Assembly (NCBI GenBank): GCA_947495135.1
Contig: CANLXN010000002.1
Span: 1-64,000, forward strand
Origin: an uncultured Flavobacteriaceae bacterium
GTDB taxonomy: Bacteria; Bacteroidota; Bacteroidia; Flavobacteriales; Flavobacteriaceae
DNA: 64,000 nucleotides
Reading direction: 5' to 3'
Below are positions 34,623 through 44,030 of this stretch, in pieces. Numbering within the stretch: the stretch's first letter is position 1; each line of letters starts with the position of its first letter. Under the pieces are notes generated by a model, which saw only the letters and a program-made list of their open reading frames with translations, was not told the origin of the DNA and did not search any database. A program made the position numbers and the translations under genes.

Positions 34623-37256
34623 TTATTTCAAACTTGCTAAGGACGTCTTAATTGTCTCAATTTTAGCGATGGCATCCGCCTCTTTTTTGCGTTCGTTCGC
34701 AACCACCTGCTCTGGAGCACCGCTCACAAATTTTTCGTTCTTCAGTTTGCCTTGTACACTTCTTAAAAACCCTTCTGTATATTTAAGTTCTTCCGAAAGT
34801 TTAGCAATCTCTTCCTCGATATTAATCGCACCTTCCATCGGCACAAAATACTCATTGGACTTAACTCTAAAAGTAAGGGCACCGTCCAATGCTTCGGTTA
34901 TATAGTTTATTTCTGAAATATTACCCAACTTAGAAATGATCACATCAGTTTCGGTTGAAACACTTTCAGAATTAATAACTGAAAGAGAAATAGCATCTTT
35001 CATTGGAATATTTTTCTCCTTACGAATGGTACGGATACCGGAAATTACTTCTGCTGCAAAGTCAAAATCGGTAATTAACTCTTTATCAATATCCTTATTT
35101 TCCGGCCAATGATTAATTATGAGTGCTCCCTCAGGGCTCCTTTCTGAAATTTCATGCCATAATTCTTCCGTAAGGAAAGGCATAAAAGGATGAACAATTC
35201 TTAGATTATCTTCAAAAATAGCAATCACCTGCTGGTACGTTTTATGATCTATCGGACTCCCATAAGCAGGTTTTACCATTTCCAAAAAGGACGAACAAAA
35301 ATCTCCCCAAATTAATTTGTAGGTACTCATTAAGGCATCACTTATTCTGTACTTGCTGTAGTGATCTTCCATCTCCTCCAGAGTTTCCCCCATTTTTGAC
35401 TGATACCATTTGATAGCGAGTGCAGAGGAAGCAGGTTGCTCTATGTTATCACTCACCTCCCACAACTGAGTTAACTTGTAAGCATTCCATATCTTATTTC
35501 CGAAGGCTTTCCCTTGTTGACAGAGTGCTTCATCGAACATAAGGTCGTTTCCAGCAGCCGAACTTAACAGAAGACCTACACGCACACCACCGGCTCCATA
35601 TTCCTCGATTAACTTTAAGGCATCTGGAGAATTCCCCAGTTGTTTACTCATTTTACGACCCTCCTTATCACGAACTAAACCAGTTAGATAAACATTCTTA
35701 AAAGGTCGCTTTCCAGTGTATTCGAATCCGGCAATAATCATACGTGCCACCCAAAAAAACAAAATATCTGGGCCTGTAACCAAATCGTTTGTTGGGTAGT
35801 AGTATTTAAATTCTTCGTTTTCTGGGTTATTTAAACCATCGAAAACACTCATGGGCCATAACCAGGAGGAAAACCATGTATCCAATGCATCTGGATCTTG
35901 TTTTAAATGGGCCGAAGTGAGATCGCTATTCCCTGTTTTTTCTTTCGCGAGGGAAACTGCCATTTCCAAATTTTCAGCAACTACAAAATCTTCTTTTCCA
36001 TCGCCATAGAAGTAAGCTGGGATTTGTTGTCCCCACCACAATTGTCTTGAAATATTCCAATCTCGAATATTAGACAACCAGTGCCTATAGGTGCTTTCAA
36101 ATTTTTTAGGGTGAAGAACCACATCGTCTTCCTCCAGCACCGCTTTGATGGCTGGCTTCACCAAATCTTCCATTTTCAGAAACCATTGGTCACTTAAACG
36201 AGGTTCTATTACAGCCTTGGTACGCTCACTTGTTCCTACTTTATTAAGGTGCTGTTCTGTTTTAATAAGCACCCCCAAGGATTCTAGTTCCTTTGTAACT
36301 TCTTTTCTGGCAACAAAACGATCTTTACCTTCGTAATGCATCCCAAAACTATTCAAACTCGCATCTTCGTTGAAAATATCTATCACCTCCAACTTGTGCT
36401 TATCGCCTAGCATTTTATCATTTATGTCATGGGCGGGAGTTACCTTTAAACAACCAGTACCCAATTCAACATCAACATATTCATCTTCAATAATTGGAAC
36501 CACTCTATTACAAATTGGAACAATCGCTTTTTTACCTTTTAAATGGGTAAATCGATCGTCGTTCGGATTGATACAAATAGCGGTATCCCCAAAGATGGTT
36601 TCAGGCCGTGTAGTAGCGATAGTAAGCGTTTCGTCACTCCCTTGAATCTTATAGGAGATATAGTAGAAATTTCCTTGTTTCTCTACATAATTAACTTCTT
36701 CGTCGGACAAGGTCGTTTTCGCCTCTGGATCCCAGTTTACCATGCGGTACCCACGATAAATAAGTCCTTTATTATATAAGTCTACAAACGATTTGATCAC
36801 CTGTTGAGACATATTGTCATCTAAGGTAAATTTTGTTCTAGCCCAGTCGCAAGAAGCTCCTAATTTCTTTAATTGTTCAAGAATAACTCCTCCATACTCA
36901 TCGGTCCAATCCCACGCGTGTTTCAGGAATTCCTCTCTAGTTAAGTCGGATTTATCTATCCCATCCTCCTTTAACTTAGCAACCACTTTTGCCTCCGTGG
37001 CAATAGAAGCGTGATCCATACCAGGAACCCAGCAAGCGTTTAATCCTTTAAGGCGGGCGCGACGAATCAATACATCCTGTATAGTGTTATTAAGCATATG
37101 CCCCATGTGTAGCACTCCAGTTACATTTGGAGGTGGAATGACAATGGTATACGGTTCTCTTTCGTCTATTTCACTATGAAAAAAGTCGTGCTTCATCCAG
37201 TAGCTATACCACTTATCTTCTACGCTTTTTGAGTTATAATTTGCCTCTAGTGCCAT
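34623..37256 (-). CDS. valS: Valyl-tRNA synthetase
   Basis: An 877-residue class I aminoacyl-tRNA synthetase. HIGH motif: PPPNVTGVLHMGHML; KMSKS motif as GRKMSKQLGNSPD. The editing domain (TTRPETIFGDTA) and the DIRDWNISRQLWWGQQIPA segment identify valine specificity. The C-terminal coiled coil (IAKLSEELKYTEGFLRSVQGKLKNEKF) is complete. It runs against the lipid operon and has its own upstream gap with the DUF1573 gene. Confidence 0.97.
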   Translation of the reverse strand: MALEANYNSKSVEDKWYSYWMKHDFFHSEIDEREPYTIVIPPPNVTGVLHMGHMLNNTIQDVLIRRARLKGLNACWVPGMDHASIATEAKVVAKLKEDGIDKSDLTREEFLKHAWDWTDEYGGVILEQLKKLGASCDWARTKFTLDDNMSQQVIKSFVDLYNKGLIYRGYRMVNWDPEAKTTLSDEEVNYVEKQGNFYYISYKIQGSDETLTIATTRPETIFGDTAICINPNDDRFTHLKGKKAIVPICNRVVPIIEDEYVDVELGTGCLKVTPAHDINDKMLGDKHKLEVIDIFNEDASLNSFGMHYEGKDRFVARKEVTKELESLGVLIKTEQHLNKVGTSERTKAVIEPRLSDQWFLKMEDLVKPAIKAVLEEDDVVLHPKKFESTYRHWLSNIRDWNISRQLWWGQQIPAYFYGDGKEDFVVAENLEMAVSLAKEKTGNSDLTSAHLKQDPDALDTWFSSWLWPMSVFDGLNNPENEEFKYYYPTNDLVTGPDILFFWVARMIIAGFEYTGKRPFKNVYLTGLVRDKEGRKMSKQLGNSPDALKLIEEYGAGGVRVGLLLSSAAGNDLMFDEALCQQGKAFGNKIWNAYKLTQLWEVSDNIEQPASSALAIKWYQSKMGETLEEMEDHYSKYRISDALMSTYKLIWGDFCSSFLEMVKPAYGSPIDHKTYQQVIAIFEDNLRIVHPFMPFLTEELWHEISERSPEGALIINHWPENKDIDKELITDFDFAAEVISGIRTIRKEKNIPMKDAISLSVINSESVSTETDVIISKLGNISEINYITEALDGALTFRVKSNEYFVPMEGAINIEEEIAKLSEELKYTEGFLRSVQGKLKNEKFVSGAPEQVVANERKKEADAIAKIETIKTSLASLK

Positions 37257-37381
37257 TTTTGGTCTGATTTTTGGAATAAGTATGCAAAAGTAGGTTAAAC
37301 CGTAAGATTATAAAAGTGAATAACTTATTTTGCAGTTTGTAAGAAAGATACCTATTTTAGCTATTCCTAAATTTAGAAAAT

Positions 37382-37777
37382 ATGAAAAAATTAGTTTTAT
37401 TAGCAGTAATTGCTCTAGTAAGTTTTGCCGCGAATGCGCAGGCAAAAATTGAATTTAAGACTGAAACCATTGATTATGGTGAAATTGAAAAAGGAAGTGA
37501 TGGAGTTCGCAGTTTTGAATTTACAAACACTGGAAATGCTCCTTTGATAATTAGTGATGTAAAATCCAGCTGCGGCTGTACTGTTCCTGAAAAACCAAAA
37601 GATCCTATTGCTCCTGGTGCAACCAGCGCGATTAAGGTGAAATACGATACAAAACGTGTTGGAAAGATCAGAAAGACCGTAACAGTATATTCAAATGCCG
37701 ACGAGCCTATTAAAGCCTTGAAAATTAAGGGTGAGGTAATGGCCGAAGGAAAGAGCATTCTAGAAAAGACCAAGTAA
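37382..37777 (+). CDS. Secreted DUF1573 protein
   Basis: A 131-residue protein with a signal peptide ending near SFAANAQ. The DUF1573 hallmarks are present: IDYGEIEKGSDGVRSFEFTNTGNAPLIIS, SSCGCTVPEKPKDPIAPG, IKVKYDTKRVGKIRKTV. The fold is Ig-like and the Cys pair is CGC. The role is unknown, probably periplasmic. It is single, with a terminator at 37801-37829. Confidence 0.88.
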   Translation: MKKLVLLAVIALVSFAANAQAKIEFKTETIDYGEIEKGSDGVRSFEFTNTGNAPLIISDVKSSCGCTVPEKPKDPIAPGATSAIKVKYDTKRVGKIRKTVTVYSNADEPIKALKIKGEVMAEGKSILEKTK

Positions 37778-37800
37778 AATATTACTTTAAATAGTATGAA

Positions 37801-37829
37801 AACCGCCTTGAATAGGCGGTTTTTTTTAT
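37801..37829 (+). terminator. Terminator of the DUF1573 gene
   Basis: AACCGCCT (37801-37808) pairs with AGGCGGTT (37814-37821) around TGAAT, followed by a T run. Confidence 0.85.
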
Positions 37830-39175
37830 AGCACCTCTTTGAGGTAGAATCGCTTCTTTAAGACCATTCCCTCTCTATTTACTTCTACGGTTATCTTCTT
37901 CCCACTTTTAGATGAAAACAATCTAGTTAATTCGAACAACTCCCATGCGTGTGCAGGTCTCCCATTTATAGAAAGTACCTCGTCGTTTTTTAAAATTCCT
38001 GAAATAGCGGCAGGAGAATCTTTTCTAACCTCGGCAACCACCAATTTCGGCGCTAGGAAAAAGGTTAAAATAGTATTCAATTCTATACTTATGTTACCCG
38101 CTGTGTTACTAGCATCCAAGTCCCTATTTACATCACCTCCTCGTTTTACATCTTTTACCGGTACCATTCCATCATGCTCAATAATAAGGCCTGCCATATT
38201 GTAGTTGAAAGGTTCTGAAAAAAGGCGGTTTTTTTGAAGGGTCAATTTCCCTTCGGAATAATTCATTACCACTGTAAAACGCCTCAAAATATCACTTCCC
38301 AGTGTACCACTTCTGGTTTCGTCTTTCCGAAGGTTTCTCAAGGCAATACTATCTGGAAAAGCTACATTCACATTTCGCAAAGAATACCCTCCCAATTTAA
38401 TCATCTCTAATTTGGACCTTTTTCCATAAACTCCTCCGCTCAATCCAAGTCCGAGAAAATCATTAAAATAATTTTTAGGCGCCTCAGACACTCCTAAATC
38501 TTCATCAAACAACCACAAGGCATCACTGGCACCTGAATCTACCAAAAGATCGACAGTAGCTATCGAATCGTTTACACGTATAGGCAATTCTACGTACGGC
38601 TTGTTACCTTTAAAAACAAGATCTAAGGTTGCACAGGATGTACATTTCTTTTGCTCAAAAGTCTTTGGGTCATAAATAGTGATTACTTCAGATACATAGC
38701 TTGTTTTTACCACAAAGTCTCTAAAAAAGTCATACCCTATAACACCATGTACAGGCACTCCCATGCGCGGTGAAAAATTAATCCGGTCATCGAAAATCAC
38801 ATAAAGTTCATGGTCGTTGTCGACGGCATCTCCAATCTTCACTTTATTATTGATACTTCCAAGCGCAGCGATATCACCTCCGTCTCCAAGCCCCTTAATC
38901 TTAACTGGTTTCACGTTATTAAGCTCGACAGAATCTGCTTCAGACAAACTAAAAAGCAATGTAGAATTTACTCCCGTATCCAATAAAAATGATAGTGGCG
39001 TTCCGTTTACTTCAACTGGTACTATCACTAAATTATTAATGAGTTCAAAATTGATTCGGTCCTTTGATTGTCCTTCAGGAAGTCTAAATCCTTCTTGAGC
39101 ATTCCCAACAAAATCAAGTCCGAAAAGGATTGTCAAAAAGAACAAAAGGGTCGTAAACTTGTTATATTTTTTCAT
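37826..39175 (-). CDS. Retropepsin-like aspartyl protease with PDZ domain
   Basis: A 449-residue exported protein. Two aspartyl protease signatures occur, LLDTGVNSTL (about residue 65) and LLVDSGASDAL (about residue 210), so one chain may supply both halves of the active site. The C-terminal ~90 residues form a PDZ domain (VVAEVRKDSPAAISGILKNDEVLSINGRPA). It begins with a signal peptide. It is convergent with the DUF1573 gene. Bacteroidota have many such proteins of unknown substrate. Confidence 0.87.
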   Translation of the reverse strand: MKKYNKFTTLLFFLTILFGLDFVGNAQEGFRLPEGQSKDRINFELINNLVIVPVEVNGTPLSFLLDTGVNSTLLFSLSEADSVELNNVKPVKIKGLGDGGDIAALGSINNKVKIGDAVDNDHELYVIFDDRINFSPRMGVPVHGVIGYDFFRDFVVKTSYVSEVITIYDPKTFEQKKCTSCATLDLVFKGNKPYVELPIRVNDSIATVDLLVDSGASDALWLFDEDLGVSEAPKNYFNDFLGLGLSGGVYGKRSKLEMIKLGGYSLRNVNVAFPDSIALRNLRKDETRSGTLGSDILRRFTVVMNYSEGKLTLQKNRLFSEPFNYNMAGLIIEHDGMVPVKDVKRGGDVNRDLDASNTAGNISIELNTILTFFLAPKLVVAEVRKDSPAAISGILKNDEVLSINGRPAHAWELFELTRLFSSKSGKKITVEVNREGMVLKKRFYLKEVL

Positions 39176-39269
39176 TCGATTTAAAAGATATAAAATTTAG
39201 ACCAAAAGGGGGTAAACCGATGAAATTTAAATAAATATTTCGCATTTTTGTTATCTAATTTTATAAACC

Positions 39270-40460
39270 ATGCCGAATGTATCTTCCAAGGGAATAAAAA
39301 TGCCCGAATCACCTATCCGAAAACTAGTTCCTTTTGCCGAAAAAGCCTACAAAGCGAAGAAAACGGTCTATCATTTAAATATTGGACAGCCGGATATTAA
39401 ATCTCCAAAAGCTGCAATGGATGCGGTTGCTACCCACTCGCTTGAGGTACTCGCCTATAGCAGGTCTGAAGGATCGCAAGAATACCGAGATAAAATAGCA
39501 GCCTATTATCAAAAAAATGACATTCCCGTTAATTCGGACGAAATTATAGTTACCACTGGAGGAAGCGAAGCCCTATTATTTGCCATGGGTACTATTTGTG
39601 ATATGGGAGATGAAGTTATTATTCCAGAACCTTTTTATGCGAATTACAATGGGTTTGCTACTGCTTCTGGGGTAAAAATAGTTCCTGTTAATTCAAAAAT
39701 AGAAGACAATTTTGCCTTACCTCCTATTTCAGAATTCGAAAAACTAATTACTCCTAATACAAAAGCTATCATTATATGTAACCCTGGAAATCCAACTGGT
39801 TATTTGTATTCGAAAGAAGAAATTAAAACGCTTGCTGCAATTGTAAAAAAGCACGATCTGTTTTTGGTAGCCGACGAGGTTTATAGGGAGTTCACCTACG
39901 ATGGTTTAGAACACTACTCAATTTTGCAAGAACCAAGTATGGCAGATCACGGAATAATAATCGATTCTGTTTCTAAGAGATATAGTATGTGCGGAGCTAG
40001 AATTGGATGCCTTGTATCCAAGAACAAACAAGTACTCTCCACTGCTTTAAAATTTGCACAGGCACGCTTGAGTCCGCCCACGTTTGCACAAATTGCTAGT
40101 GAAGCAGCACTAAGCACTCCGCAAAGCTATTTTGACGATGTGATCGTTGAATACAAAGACAGACGAGACACCTTAATTAAATGCCTAAAAGAAATTCCTG
40201 GGGTCCAGGTAGGGGTTCCCAAAGGAGCTTTTTATTGTATCGTTCAATTACCCATTAAAAATAGTGATGCCTTCGCTCAATGGTTGTTAGAAGATTTTGA
40301 TTTAAACGGTGAAACTGTTATGGTTGCACCCGCAGCTGGATTCTATTCTACTCCAGGAGTTGGACTTAATCAAGTTCGGATTGCTTATGTACTTAAAAAG
40401 GACAGTTTAGTAAGAGCAGTTGAGATTTTGAAAGCGGCGCTAGAGCAATACACAGAATAA
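39270..40460 (+). CDS. PLP-dependent aminotransferase, class I/II (AspC-like)
   Basis: A 396-residue cytoplasmic enzyme. Catalytic Lys is in DSVSKRYSMCGARIGC, and the PLP-binding ADEVYREF and NPGNPTGYLYS segments are present. The N-terminal MPNVSSKGIKMPESPIRKLVP fits the aspartate/aromatic aminotransferase group I-beta. The substrate cannot be fixed. Its stop codon overlaps the murB start by one base (TAATG). Confidence 0.92.
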   Translation: MPNVSSKGIKMPESPIRKLVPFAEKAYKAKKTVYHLNIGQPDIKSPKAAMDAVATHSLEVLAYSRSEGSQEYRDKIAAYYQKNDIPVNSDEIIVTTGGSEALLFAMGTICDMGDEVIIPEPFYANYNGFATASGVKIVPVNSKIEDNFALPPISEFEKLITPNTKAIIICNPGNPTGYLYSKEEIKTLAAIVKKHDLFLVADEVYREFTYDGLEHYSILQEPSMADHGIIIDSVSKRYSMCGARIGCLVSKNKQVLSTALKFAQARLSPPTFAQIASEAALSTPQSYFDDVIVEYKDRRDTLIKCLKEIPGVQVGVPKGAFYCIVQLPIKNSDAFAQWLLEDFDLNGETVMVAPAAGFYSTPGVGLNQVRIAYVLKKDSLVRAVEILKAALEQYTE

Positions 40461-41473
40461 TGCTAATTGAAGAACATAAGTCTTTAAAAGACTACAATAC
40501 ATTTGGTATTGATGCGAAGGCTCGTTTTTTTATTTCTGTTTCTGAAATTAGCGAGCTCAAAGAAGCGTTACAAAGTAAAATCCATCCCACAATTTTCATT
40601 CTGGGCGGTGGCAGTAATATGCTTCTTACCAAAGACATCGATGCACTCGTAATCCACATTAACTTCAAAGGAATAAAGGTTCTAAAAAGTGATAAAAACG
40701 AAACTATGCTGGAGGTGCAGGCTGGTGAGAACTGGCATGAGTTTGTACTCTACTGCATAAACAATAATTATGGAGGCGTCGAGAACATGTCCCTTATACC
40801 AGGTAATGTAGGCACCGCTCCTATTCAAAATATTGGTGCTTACGGAGTGGAATTAAAAGATGTTTTTGTGCAATGCGCTGTCCTCGATATGCAGAATTTG
40901 GAAATGAGGGTGTTTGGCAAGGAAGAATGTGATTTTGGATATCGAAATTCAATTTTTAAAAATGCAGCTAAAGGCAGGTTTGTAATTACAAGTGTTCAAT
41001 TTAAACTCACCAACTCATCGCACAATCTATCGACATCTTACGGTGTTATAAAGCAAAAGCTGGAAGACAATGAGATTGAAAACCCTACGATCAAGGATAT
41101 AAGCGATGCGGTTATTGCAATAAGGAAATCAAAATTACCTGATCCGGCTGAATTAGGAAACAGTGGTAGTTTCTTTAAAAACCCCGTGGTAAATACAGAA
41201 ACTTTTCAGAAGTTTCGAAACCAATATCCCAACGCTCCCTATTATGAGGTTTCATCCACTCAATTCAAAATACCAGCTGGGTGGCTCATTGAACAAGCCG
41301 GATTTAAGGGACAGAGATATGGCGACGCTGGAGTTCATAAAAACCAAGCCTTAGTACTTGTAAACTATGGGAATGCGACTGGAACTGAAATTTGGGAATT
41401 AGCCATGAAAATTCAGAAAAAAGTACGAGAAGATTTCGGCATCTACATTGAGCCGGAAGTGAATGTTATTTAG
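40460..41473 (+). CDS. murB: UDP-N-acetylenolpyruvoylglucosamine reductase
   Basis: A 337-residue FAD enzyme of peptidoglycan precursor synthesis. Seen: ILGGGSNMLLT (FAD loop), MSLIPGNVGTAPIQNIGAYGVE, GYRNSIFK, and SGSFFKNPVV with the catalytic Ser, ending GIYIEPEVNVI. The short form with the Glu-X-Glu-like ending is type I, as in E. coli. The last 8 bases overlap the convergent fasciclin gene. Confidence 0.96.
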   Translation: MLIEEHKSLKDYNTFGIDAKARFFISVSEISELKEALQSKIHPTIFILGGGSNMLLTKDIDALVIHINFKGIKVLKSDKNETMLEVQAGENWHEFVLYCINNNYGGVENMSLIPGNVGTAPIQNIGAYGVELKDVFVQCAVLDMQNLEMRVFGKEECDFGYRNSIFKNAAKGRFVITSVQFKLTNSSHNLSTSYGVIKQKLEDNEIENPTIKDISDAVIAIRKSKLPDPAELGNSGSFFKNPVVNTETFQKFRNQYPNAPYYEVSSTQFKIPAGWLIEQAGFKGQRYGDAGVHKNQALVLVNYGNATGTEIWELAMKIQKKVREDFGIYIEPEVNVI

Positions 41474-42062
41474 TAACTGTTAAAACACCACTTATAACAT
41501 GAACAATTCCGTTCGAACCTAGGATATCACTTTTACCGATAACTGCAGTTTGCCCTGCGTCATCTTTTAGAATCATATCTAAACCATCTTTGTAAAGTGT
41601 TAGCTTCGCTCCCCCTAATGTTGTCAAAACTTGCGCTCCATTTCTCAATGATTTAGTGAGGTCTGCAGAATTTAAGTCTTGTTTAATAATATGGTTTTTA
41701 AGTAACTCAACCAGCGCTCCTTTATTTTCAGGCTTCAATAATTTATTTAATTCGTCCTTTGGCAACCCCTTAAACGCCTCATTGGATGGAGCAATTATCG
41801 TAAAAGGACCTTTCTCTTGTTGTAGCATATCTGTTAGCCCTGCCGTTACTGTTGCACTTGTAAAAGTTTTTAATTCGGAAGTAACCATCATTTTAGTCAT
41901 AACACTATTCACACGATCCTTTTGTTTCTGTGGCAATTCCTTTTTCGGAGCATCATCCACATTTGCATTCGGCAATGCAGTGTCGCCTTCATTTTTGCAT
42001 GCTACAAACAGAAAGGTTGAAAATAAAATAAGTAATGGAATGTGTAATCTTTTAATAGTCAT
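41466..42062 (-). CDS. Fasciclin-domain lipoprotein
   Basis: A 198-residue protein with a lipoprotein signal (LFSTFLFVAC, Cys about 22). One fasciclin (FAS1) domain is recognised by FTIIAPSNEAFKGLP and the final IVHVISGVLTV. FAS1 domains mediate adhesion or bind ligands. It is probably on the cell surface or in the periplasm. Confidence 0.9.
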   Translation of the reverse strand: MTIKRLHIPLLILFSTFLFVACKNEGDTALPNANVDDAPKKELPQKQKDRVNSVMTKMMVTSELKTFTSATVTAGLTDMLQQEKGPFTIIAPSNEAFKGLPKDELNKLLKPENKGALVELLKNHIIKQDLNSADLTKSLRNGAQVLTTLGGAKLTLYKDGLDMILKDDAGQTAVIGKSDILGSNGIVHVISGVLTVTK

Positions 42063-42122
42063 AGTGCGCTAGTTTTCGATTTAAATTTAACCAAATTCCT
42101 GTCATTTCCGAAAGAAACATTG

Positions 42123-42130
42123 TATTTTTG
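42123..42130 (+). promoter_or_regulatory. -7 box for the small Cys-rich membrane protein
   Basis: TATTTTTG, an exact TAnnTTTG match, 17 bases before the ATG at 42148. Confidence 0.5.
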
Positions 42131-42147
42131 TACTTTAAATATATTGC

Positions 42148-42351
42148 ATGGGACTTTTTGTAATTACGCTCGTTTTATTATTGTTGGCCGTAGCTGGAAT
42201 TGCCATTAAATTATGGGCAAAAAAGGACGGTGAATTTGCTGGTACATGTGCCAGTCAAAGTCCATTTTTAAACAAGGAAGGTGAAGCCTGTGGCTTCTGC
42301 GGGAAGACCCCAGATCAATTTAGCAATTGCAATGAAAATCCAAAAGAATAA
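42148..42351 (+). CDS. Small single-span membrane protein with Cys cluster
   Basis: A 67-residue protein: one membrane helix (residues 2-22), then a soluble tail with four cysteines (FAGTCASQ, ACGFCGKT, SNCN). The layout resembles NqrM/DUF539 (helix followed by G-[ST]-C-x... C-x-C-G), a small protein needed for iron binding in Na+-NQR maturation, but the resemblance is a pattern match only. Similar short proteins are conserved in flavobacteria and usually called membrane or secreted proteins. It is 21 bases ahead of the glycosyltransferase gene and probably cotranscribed. Confidence 0.8.
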   Translation: MGLFVITLVLLLLAVAGIAIKLWAKKDGEFAGTCASQSPFLNKEGEACGFCGKTPDQFSNCNENPKE

Positions 42352-42372
42352 AAATTGTAACTTGGCGCCTTG

Positions 42373-43467
42373 ATGCTGCTTATCTACATTTTAATTGCGG
42401 TTGTACTAGTAAATACCGGGTACTATCTTCTATTTTCAAAATTCTCCTTTCTTAAACCACCTCAAAAGACTCAAACACAGCTATTTCCTGTGTCAGTAAT
42501 TGTTTGCGCTAAAAATGAGGCGGACAACCTTAGACAAAACATTCCGCTTTGGCTGGCTCAAAATCATCCCAATTTTGAACTCATCCTTATTAACGATGCT
42601 TCTATCGATGAGACGAAAGAGGTCATCGAGTCGTTTGCTGAAAAAAGTGATAAAATCCACACCGTTAATATTGAAAACAACGAAGCATTTTGGAGTAATA
42701 AAAAATACTCTCTTACACTTGGAATTAAGAGAGCAGTGCATCAACGACTTTTATTTACAGATGCCGATTGCAGACCTGCCTCCGATAACTGGCTCAGAGA
42801 AATGGCAGGGTCTTTTACCAATGAAAAACAATTAGTTCTAGGTTATGGCCCTTATGAAAAGAAAAAAGGATTTTTAAATGCGCTCATACGCTATGAAACA
42901 CTCCTTGCAGCTGTTCAGTACTTTTCATACGCATTGGCAGGAATTCCTTACATGGGAGTAGGTCGAAACTTAGGATATACAAGTCAACTATTTTATGACA
43001 ATAGAGGGTTCATGTCGCACATGAACATTCCTTCTGGAGACGACGATCTTTTCGTAAATGAGGCCGCTACTAAAGAAAACACTGCTATTTGTACACATCC
43101 GGATGCTTTTACAATTTCTGTCCCTAAGAAGAATTTTAAGGACTGGTTTAGACAAAAAAGAAGACATGTTACCACAGCCAGGCACTATAACCCAAAGCAC
43201 CAGGCGATGCTGGGGCTCTACTATTTTTCAACACTTTTATTCTGGATTATTCTAATTCCGTCGTTACTTTTCATTGATTTGAAAATTTCAATATCCATTA
43301 TTCTGTTTAGGTTCTTAATGCAGTATATCTTCGTAGGAGCTGCTACTAAAAATCTTAAAGAAAGAGACCTTTTCCCTTTTCTACCATTTTTAGAATTATT
43401 TCTAGTTTTCTTTCAATTGTCTATCTTTATTACTAATTCCATTTCAAAACCGAAAAGGTGGAAATAA
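42373..43467 (+). CDS. Family 2 glycosyltransferase, membrane-anchored
   Basis: A 364-residue protein with one N-terminal helix, a GT-A domain (VSVIVCAKNEADNL, LINDASIDET, FTDADCRPAS with the DxD-like metal site) and two to three C-terminal helices. It probably transfers a sugar at the cytoplasmic membrane; the acceptor is unknown. The ATG at 42373 is preferred over the preceding TTG codon. The ECF sigma gene overlaps its 3' end by 10 bases. Confidence 0.9.
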   Translation: MLLIYILIAVVLVNTGYYLLFSKFSFLKPPQKTQTQLFPVSVIVCAKNEADNLRQNIPLWLAQNHPNFELILINDASIDETKEVIESFAEKSDKIHTVNIENNEAFWSNKKYSLTLGIKRAVHQRLLFTDADCRPASDNWLREMAGSFTNEKQLVLGYGPYEKKKGFLNALIRYETLLAAVQYFSYALAGIPYMGVGRNLGYTSQLFYDNRGFMSHMNIPSGDDDLFVNEAATKENTAICTHPDAFTISVPKKNFKDWFRQKRRHVTTARHYNPKHQAMLGLYYFSTLLFWIILIPSLLFIDLKISISIILFRFLMQYIFVGAATKNLKERDLFPFLPFLELFLVFFQLSIFITNSISKPKRWK

Positions 43468-44030
43468 ACGAGGAAAGTATTCAGTTCCAAATTAATCGAG
43501 CCAAAGACGGTAAACGCAGCGCGTTTAACTTTTTGCTTGATTTATATTGGAATAAAGTCTATGGATTTCAGCTAAAACGAGTTGGAAATGAACATGATGC
43601 CGAGGACATCACTATGGAAACATTTTCCAAAGCGTTCGACAAAATAGATAGTTTCGACGAAAGTTATGAATTTGACACTTGGTTAATAACCATCTCTAAA
43701 AACATACAAATTGATATGAGTAGGAAGAAAAACGCTTCTATCCGATCTCAAACTACCGATGCCTCCGAAGAACAGATAAATAGAATTGCAGATAAGGCAC
43801 CCTCTCCAGAAGACCAATTAATTACCCAACAAAATCTCGCGCAACTGCTGCGATATATTAAGCAGCTAAAACCACATTATCAGGAAATTATCAATCTTAG
43901 ATACTTTCAAGAGATGAGCTACAACGAAATAAGTGATGCGCTGCAGGAACCACTAAGCAATGTTAAGGTGCGACTCCTAAGAGCACGGAAGTTATTGGCT
44001 CAAATTATTACACAAAACAGAGATTCTTGA
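43458..44030 (+). CDS. ECF-family RNA polymerase sigma factor
   Basis: A 190-residue sigma-70 relative. Region 2: HDAEDITMETFSKAFDKIDSFD and FDTWLITISKNIQID; region 4: YQEIINLRYFQEMSYNEISDALQEPLSNVKVRLLRARKLL. No anti-sigma gene follows, so its control is not visible. The start is GTG inside the glycosyltransferase gene and the stop overlaps the Nramp-like gene (TTGA), so the three are translationally coupled. Confidence 0.92.
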   Translation: MEINEESIQFQINRAKDGKRSAFNFLLDLYWNKVYGFQLKRVGNEHDAEDITMETFSKAFDKIDSFDESYEFDTWLITISKNIQIDMSRKKNASIRSQTTDASEEQINRIADKAPSPEDQLITQQNLAQLLRYIKQLKPHYQEIINLRYFQEMSYNEISDALQEPLSNVKVRLLRARKLLAQIITQNRDS

